A DNA stretch of 64,000 bases from Beijerinckiaceae bacterium (lineage in GTDB: Bacteria > Pseudomonadota > Alphaproteobacteria > Rhizobiales > Beijerinckiaceae). The position numbers and the translations under genes are program-made. Below are positions 59,779 through 64,000 of the stretch, in pieces. Under the pieces are notes generated by a model that saw only the letters and a program-made list of their open reading frames with translations, was not told where the DNA came from and did no database searches. The stretch covers positions 59,518 to 123,517 of the forward strand of contig CANBNG010000012.1 in NCBI GenBank assembly GCA_947370975.1. Reading direction: 5' to 3'. Numbering within the stretch: the stretch's first letter is position 1; each line of letters opens with the position of its first letter.

Positions 59779-61259
59779 TAGACCATCCCTTTCAGCAAAC
59801 CACAGACGATATAACTCGAGGTGATCGCCTTGTAGACGATGACATCGACCGCATTGGGCGCGGTCGACAGGCCCGGGAATCCGCCATTCGGGAAATGGAA
59901 GCTCGAGCCGGAAGCCACGTTAAGCGTGCGACCTCCAACATTGTCCTGGGAGATGGCAAATGCGCCGGTCTCGCCACTTTTAATAGAGCCGGAGACCGGG
60001 TTGTTGAGCAGCAGATTACCCGCCAGCGTCATGGCGAAATTGAAACCCGACGAGAGATCGGGCGCCCACGACGAGCCATAGGAGACGGTCTGAAATCCGG
60101 CGGCGCTCCACACCGCATCGGGGGTTAGCGCGAGGCCCGGCGAATTGCCGGAATAGGCGGCGGCACTCGCCAATTGAACCGAGCCGCGTCCCGTGGTCGA
60201 GGCATTATCGATATTGATTGGCGTGCCAGAGGTGCCGTCGCCATGGATTGGCGAGGTGGTCGCAATCGCAGTCAGGCCGCCGGTCGAGGTGCTGGTCGAG
60301 GTCGCCTGCGCGGTGCGCAGATAGAATTGGCTGCCGTCATAGGTAAACGTGGCGATGGCACCAGAGACCACCTCGCCGCCGGTACACGCCACGCCCGAGG
60401 GCTTCATGACCGTCTTAGCGCCGAGGCCGTTGACGTTTAGGGTCAGTGCGCCGGTATTGGTGCTGCCCGCCTTCACATCGATCGACATGCCGGCGACATA
60501 GGCCGCCGGGACCGGGGCCAGCGTCACCGCCATCGCGTTAAGCGTGCCGGAATCTGCGCCATATTTCCATTTACCGGCCTGCGTCCAGGCTGGCACCTCA
60601 GTCAGCTTCGGCGTGATGAACGGCGCGCTCGCCAATTGCGAGATATTGCCCGAGGCGATCTGCGTCGCGCCCTGCGCCACGGTGATTGCAAAGAGGCCTA
60701 CATAACCGACGTCGGGTGCCGGCGTTGTCTGTGTCCCGGCGGTGGCGGCGACGCCGGCTTTCAGCGAGACTTGGACCGTCTGCTGACGCGTCTGCGGCTG
60801 TGAGGTGCCGGAATTGTTTGGCCCTGACCATGGCGCGGCGCTGGCATTGATCAGCGATGCGGGATTGAAATAGGGCAGCGTCGCGACATCGATATCTTGC
60901 TCGAGCAAAGCTACTTGCACGAGATAATTGATCGCCTGCCCGGCGGTGCCAGGCGGCGTCAGCGTCCGCACCAAGCCGTCCTGCAAGATGCCCTGCTTGA
61001 CGATCGAGTGGACGGTGTCTGAAGCCAGCGAGCCGAAATTCGAGCCGTCGATATTGGCGAATTGGAAAATTTCGCCAGCAGCAATATTGACCGACAATGA
61101 TGCTGGGCTGGTAGGCGTGCACGCGAGGCCATCAACGAAGGTATTGGTTCCAAGCACACCTTGGGCAAGGAAGCCGTTGGCGACCATCGCGTTGCGCTGG
61201 ATTTTGAGGATGTCGATATCCTGCGGGATGGCCCCGATGTAAACGATGCGGCGGTCCAA
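59778..61259 (-). CDS. Phage tail fibre protein
   Basis: A 493-residue fibre. The N-terminus (MDRRIVYIGAIPQDIDILK) is the part that docks to the baseplate; the middle has Ala/Gly/Thr-rich beta repeats with LTLNVNGLGAKTVMKP, a motif frequent in phage fibres; TTGRGSVQLASAAAY resembles phage T4/lambda fibre repeats; the C-terminal part (NVASGSSFHFPNGGF) is a beta knob. Preceded by a terminator at 61275, so it may have its own promoter. Confidence 0.82.
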   Translation of the reverse strand: MDRRIVYIGAIPQDIDILKIQRNAMVANGFLAQGVLGTNTFVDGLACTPTSPASLSVNIAAGEIFQFANIDGSNFGSLASDTVHSIVKQGILQDGLVRTLTPPGTAGQAINYLVQVALLEQDIDVATLPYFNPASLINASAAPWSGPNNSGTSQPQTRQQTVQVSLKAGVAATAGTQTTPAPDVGYVGLFAITVAQGATQIASGNISQLASAPFITPKLTEVPAWTQAGKWKYGADSGTLNAMAVTLAPVPAAYVAGMSIDVKAGSTNTGALTLNVNGLGAKTVMKPSGVACTGGEVVSGAIATFTYDGSQFYLRTAQATSTSTSTGGLTAIATTSPIHGDGTSGTPINIDNASTTGRGSVQLASAAAYSGNSPGLALTPDAVWSAAGFQTVSYGSSWAPDLSSGFNFAMTLAGNLLLNNPVSGSIKSGETGAFAISQDNVGGRTLNVASGSSFHFPNGGFPGLSTAPNAVDVIVYKAITSSYIVCGLLKGMV

Positions 61260-61274
61260 AAGCGTTCTCCGAAG

Positions 61275-61302
61275 AAAAAGGCCGCCTGATGAGGGCGGCC
61301 TT
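61275..61302 (-). terminator. Terminator between gene I and tail fibre
   Basis: On the minus strand AAGGCCGCC-ctcatca-GGCGGCCTT is followed by TTT (T5 in all). It splits the baseplate unit from the fibre unit and may lower fibre transcription. Confidence 0.75.
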
Positions 61303-61333
61303 GGAGGGGAAAGGGGCGGAGCGGTTTAGCCGG

Positions 61334-62122
61334 TCAGGTTGGACCGGAAATATAGATCGCGGAGCCGTCGGGCATGACCAGCGCATCGCTGGAGGGCGTC
61401 AGCAACGCGATATAGGCGGGTGCGAGATCGGGCGGCGGCAGAAAATCCTCAAGCCGCGTCCAAACCGTGACCCCGATCGGGCGTACCGCTTCCACCAATC
61501 GATAGATGTCGAGATCTGTAACCGGCCCATCGACCTGATCGATCCCGGTCCACTCGCCGCGGCCCTCATAGGCGCCGCTGCTCGCAGCATAGCCCACCGC
61601 CGAGGAGCCATAGCCGCCGATCAGCGGGATGCCTTGGCCCAGCGGGCGGCAGACATCGATATAGACCTGATTGACCAGCTCCAGCGAGCCATAACGGCCG
61701 GCGAAGGAATAGCCCATTGTCGGCTTGCCATAGGCGCCGGTATCGCGCGGATTGGCCGGCTCGAAAATAATCGGCGCGACGCCAGTCAGATCGAGAATGG
61801 CTTGCGCCATGCCGGTCCGGGTGGCGCGCACCCGGAAGATTTCCTGGCTGATCGCTTTGCGAAATGAATCGTCATTTTGCGACGACCGGCGGCGGAACCG
61901 TAGCCCGAAGAAATCGAAGGCGATCAGATCGAGCCATGAGCCAGCCGCCGTGCCGATGCGCGTTTGCGCGCGGGCGTAGCCGATCAGGCCAAAAGTCCCG
62001 GCGAGGCCGTCGGAGAGCCCGCCAGCGACCGAATCTAGCACCGGCGCGGGATCGCCAAACCAGCGCGTCGGGAGCAGGCTTTTTAGCCGCGCAAGGATAT
62101 TTGCGGTATCGCCCGTTGCCAT
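61334..62122 (-). CDS. Phage tail protein I-like baseplate protein
   Basis: A 262-residue protein downstream of gene J, in the position of P2 gpI / Mu gp48-like proteins. N-terminal LLPTRWFGDPAPVLDSVAGG and AAGSWLDLIAFDFFGLRFRR, and a central ISQEIFRVRATRTGMAQAIL fit this family. Its ATG overlaps the gene J stop by one base. Confidence 0.78.
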   Translation of the reverse strand: MATGDTANILARLKSLLPTRWFGDPAPVLDSVAGGLSDGLAGTFGLIGYARAQTRIGTAAGSWLDLIAFDFFGLRFRRRSSQNDDSFRKAISQEIFRVRATRTGMAQAILDLTGVAPIIFEPANPRDTGAYGKPTMGYSFAGRYGSLELVNQVYIDVCRPLGQGIPLIGGYGSSAVGYAASSGAYEGRGEWTGIDQVDGPVTDLDIYRLVEAVRPIGVTVWTRLEDFLPPPDLAPAYIALLTPSSDALVMPDGSAIYISGPT

Positions 62123-63252
62123 CAGACCACCGTCAATGTTGAAATCTTGACGACTTGCTTGGCGGAAATAGAGAGGTCGCCGCCCTGCGCGCCATTGAGC
62201 GTCAAGGCCACGACGTTTTGTACGCCTGGCGAGGCGTTCAGCGCGACTTGCGCGATCTTGAGGTAGGCCAGCGATGCGCCCAGTGGCAGCGTGTTGATAT
62301 ATGTTTGCACCGCTTGATCGACGATGCCGACCACGCCATTGCGGTCATAGCCAGGCGCGACCGCCAGCGAGAGGGCGATCGAGGCCGAGACGATCTGCGG
62401 CGGAAAGACTGCGTAGGTGACGCCAAGCGGGCGCACCATTTCAATCGCGCTCGCGGCTTGCTGGATCACGCTCGCCGGCGGCGCTCCGGAGCCGTCATCG
62501 ACGACAACAAAGAACGAGCCGGGCTGCGCCGCCCCGTCATAAGTCTGGTTTTCAGTGACCGTCGCCTGCAAGCCCAATTGCAGCGAGCGCACCGCATACA
62601 GGATCGCCAGCGTGGTGGCTTTCGACAGCGAGGCAATAAACAGCGGGAAACGGGCGCGCAATTGCTCATCGCTCTCAGCATCGGCTCCATTGCTGAAATC
62701 GCCTGCATTGACCACCGTATCAATGCCGGGGATTGAGGTGGCAATGATGGCGATGGTCCCGGCCGCGGCGTTGGACGCAAACGAGGCAACAGCGGCTTGC
62801 ACCGGCACCGCCAGGGTGGCAAGGCCAACGGGAAGCACATAGCCGCCCAGCCCGGCCGAGAACGCTGCATTGGCCGCATCGGCGACCACGGTGAAGGTCT
62901 GCGTCAGATCGGCGGTGCGAACTTGCGCGCCAATCGGGATGAAGCCTTGCGCGGTGGCGGTAAAGCGCGAGAACGCTACCCGCCCGGTCGCCGGCGTAGC
63001 AGACAGCCGGATCACCCCCAGGTCGTTCATCCACGTATCGAGATCGGATCCGCTCGAGGTCACCGCGCGGGTGGTGAGCAGCAATTGCAGGATCAGGCCC
63101 TGCAACCACAGGGCGACGCCGCCGACCGCTTCCGCGAGCGCGCGCAAGGTCGAGCCGACCGAGAAATCGAGCACGGCGGCAGCGCGTCCTTGCATGCCGG
63201 CGGCGATCGTTTGGACGATAGCCGAAAAGGATTTGATCGGAAGCGACGCCAT
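62122..63252 (-). CDS. Baseplate J-like protein
   Basis: A 376-residue baseplate wedge protein (P2 gpJ / Mu gp47 family). VGSTLRALAEAVGGVALWLQ near residue 35, a D-WMNDLGVIRLSATPATG segment, and ADAESDEQLRARFPLF near 210 are the conserved signature. Lies 7 bp after gene W. Confidence 0.9.
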   Translation of the reverse strand: MASLPIKSFSAIVQTIAAGMQGRAAAVLDFSVGSTLRALAEAVGGVALWLQGLILQLLLTTRAVTSSGSDLDTWMNDLGVIRLSATPATGRVAFSRFTATAQGFIPIGAQVRTADLTQTFTVVADAANAAFSAGLGGYVLPVGLATLAVPVQAAVASFASNAAAGTIAIIATSIPGIDTVVNAGDFSNGADAESDEQLRARFPLFIASLSKATTLAILYAVRSLQLGLQATVTENQTYDGAAQPGSFFVVVDDGSGAPPASVIQQAASAIEMVRPLGVTYAVFPPQIVSASIALSLAVAPGYDRNGVVGIVDQAVQTYINTLPLGASLAYLKIAQVALNASPGVQNVVALTLNGAQGGDLSISAKQVVKISTLTVV

Positions 63253-63259
63253 GAAAGCC

Positions 63260-63622
63260 TCAGATAGAGAGGGCGAGCGAGACGTGCTGGGCGGTCAGCG
63301 CGTCGGTGTAGGAAATGAAAATTGTCTGCAAGCCGGCGCGCTGCGCGGCGATTTCGACGCGCGCGGGCGGGCTGCTGGCAACCGACGCCTCCAGTGCCAA
63401 TTGCGCCCGCACTATTGCGCCGACGGCATGCGGGTTGAGCGTCGAGCCGACTTTTTGTGGCAGGCCGGCGCCATACTCGAGGTGGAAGACGCTGCCGCGC
63501 GCAACGGTAAACAGCCGCCGGATCAGGCGCTGCTTGACCAGATTGTCGCCATCGGCGAGCGCGAGGTCGCCAGCCGGCGTCAGCGCGAAATCAGCATTCC
63601 AATTGAGCGAGGCGTCAGGCAT
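63260..63622 (-). CDS. Baseplate protein W (GPW/gp25 family)
   Basis: A 120-residue lysozyme-like-fold baseplate protein related to T4 gp25 and P2 gpW. DLALADGDNLVKQRLIRRLF and the RGSVFHLEYGAGL segment (conserved GE(Y/W)xxxP(E/D)xG-like core) identify it. Its ATG overlaps the PAAR gene stop (TGATG). Confidence 0.85.
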   Translation of the reverse strand: MPDASLNWNADFALTPAGDLALADGDNLVKQRLIRRLFTVARGSVFHLEYGAGLPQKVGSTLNPHAVGAIVRAQLALEASVASSPPARVEIAAQRAGLQTIFISYTDALTAQHVSLALSI

Positions 63623-63882
63623 CAGGCCACCTTCATATGCTGGGCGCCGCCGATGATGACGGCACCGCATGCGGCGACCGAACCGCTGCGGGCAACCGGC
63701 TGGCCCTCGACTTTCCAGATCTGCGAGCCGGTGGTGATCTGCTGGGCGCCGTGGATTGGGCAGTGCAGGATGGAGCCGACTGTCGCGACGTTCTGGCCCT
63801 CGACGGTCGTATGGCTGGCGCCGGTGGTGATAATCCCGCCATGCGTGCTGCTATCACCCGTGCGGGCCACCGGCGCGGTCAC
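63622..63882 (-). CDS. PAAR-domain spike-tip protein
   Basis: An 86-residue PAAR protein: repeated Gly/His-rich beta turns (RTGDSSTHGGIITTGASHTT, VGSILHCPIHGAQQI, RSGSVAACGAVIIGGAQHM) with His and Cys that bind the metal at the spike tip. Starts with GTG at 63882, overlapping the stop of the upstream gene (GTGA). It caps the gpV spike. Confidence 0.88.
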   Translation of the reverse strand: MTAPVARTGDSSTHGGIITTGASHTTVEGQNVATVGSILHCPIHGAQQITTGSQIWKVEGQPVARSGSVAACGAVIIGGAQHMKVA

Positions 63883-64000
63883 GCTGGCCCCGTAAATTGA
63901 ATGTCGTCGCTCTGGATGGTCAGCTTCGTAGCTTTCACCGTAGCGTTGCCCTGGCCGTCGAAGACGAACGTCGAGCCGCTGGCGTCGGTCAGCGTCAGCG
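63879..64000 (-). CDS. Baseplate assembly/spike protein V, C-terminal end (partial)
   Basis: Only the last 40 codons are in the window: LTLTDASGSTFVFDGQGNAT, then VKATKLTIQSDDIQFTGPA and a stop. The TDASGST and FDGQGN turns are typical of the C-terminal beta helix of gpV/gp45 spikes. It continues beyond the right end and directly precedes its PAAR tip. Confidence 0.78.
   Translation of the reverse strand, partial: LTLTDASGSTFVFDGQGNATVKATKLTIQSDDIQFTGPA

Larger units (their letters stand above)
56644..64000. mobile_element. Prophage (tailed, P2/Mu-like baseplate), left part only
   Basis: From the tRNA-Asp fragment to the window end every gene is phage-like and on the minus strand: baseplate V, PAAR, W, J, I, tail fibres, endolysin, holin, spanins. 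The set of baseplate proteins indicates a contractile-tail phage. The gene order with lysis genes last points to the 3' end of the late operon near the attachment site. Integrase, capsid and packaging genes would be outside the window. A phage-tail-like particle is possible but tRNA integration favours a true prophage. Confidence 0.85.

Overview
The window reads as chromosome of a GC-rich alphaproteobacterium, most likely Hyphomicrobiales (Rhizobiales). Grounds: the order nuoA-N, birA, rnj, mce on one strand; ALA-synthase-type hemA; a short rhizobial-type flagellin; the four-gene Ftr/P19 iron system; DUF1467 and DUF6894 proteins; many orphan TctC-type binding proteins. Genus cannot be fixed from sequence alone. 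The last 7.4 kb is the edge of a tailed prophage.

Layout. 0-14 kb: transport and metabolism. An FtrABCD-type ferrous iron uptake operon, three MFS carriers, an EamA exporter, an SDR dehydrogenase, a nitroreductase and three solute-binding proteins of the tripartite tricarboxylate family without their membrane partners. 13.7-20 kb: small proteins (zinc ribbon, DUF6894, single receiver domain, DUF1467), tRNA-Lys(TTT), an AT-rich gap, a secreted protein plus a YadA-like trimeric autotransporter, then a copper operon (YcnI and a CopC-CopD fusion). 20-30 kb: an unusual four-gene operon (membrane-anchored TAXI binding protein, GNAT acetyltransferase, ABC-type binding protein, and an MFS carrier fused to two extracytoplasmic sensor-like domains), followed by a Tat-exported haem peroxidase and a two-component system whose kinase carries a proline-rich repeat.

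30-49.6 kb (minus strand): the complete 14-subunit complex I operon with two extra small membrane ORFs, then birA, rnj, mce, and a type III polyketide synthase with an isoprenylcysteine-methyltransferase-like partner (alkylresorcinol or pyrone-type pathway). 49.7-56.5 kb: split chromate transporter, PepSY protein, flagellin, small lipoprotein, hemA, a metallo-beta-lactamase-fold protein with a degenerate metal site, and a DUF4258/HTH toxin-antitoxin pair behind a perfect palindrome.

56.6-64 kb: a 50-nt 3' fragment of tRNA-Asp(GTC) marks the left attachment site of a prophage that continues beyond the window. From right to left it encodes baseplate proteins V (partial), PAAR, W, J and I, two tail-fibre or receptor-binding proteins, then a lysis cassette (M15 endolysin, holin, overlapping spanin pair, XhlA-like protein). 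The orientation of the fragment predicts the intact tRNA-Asp at the unseen right end.

The most unusual content is the sensor-MFS operon at 20.4-26.1 kb. I found no CRISPR array, insertion sequence or recognisable anti-phage system.
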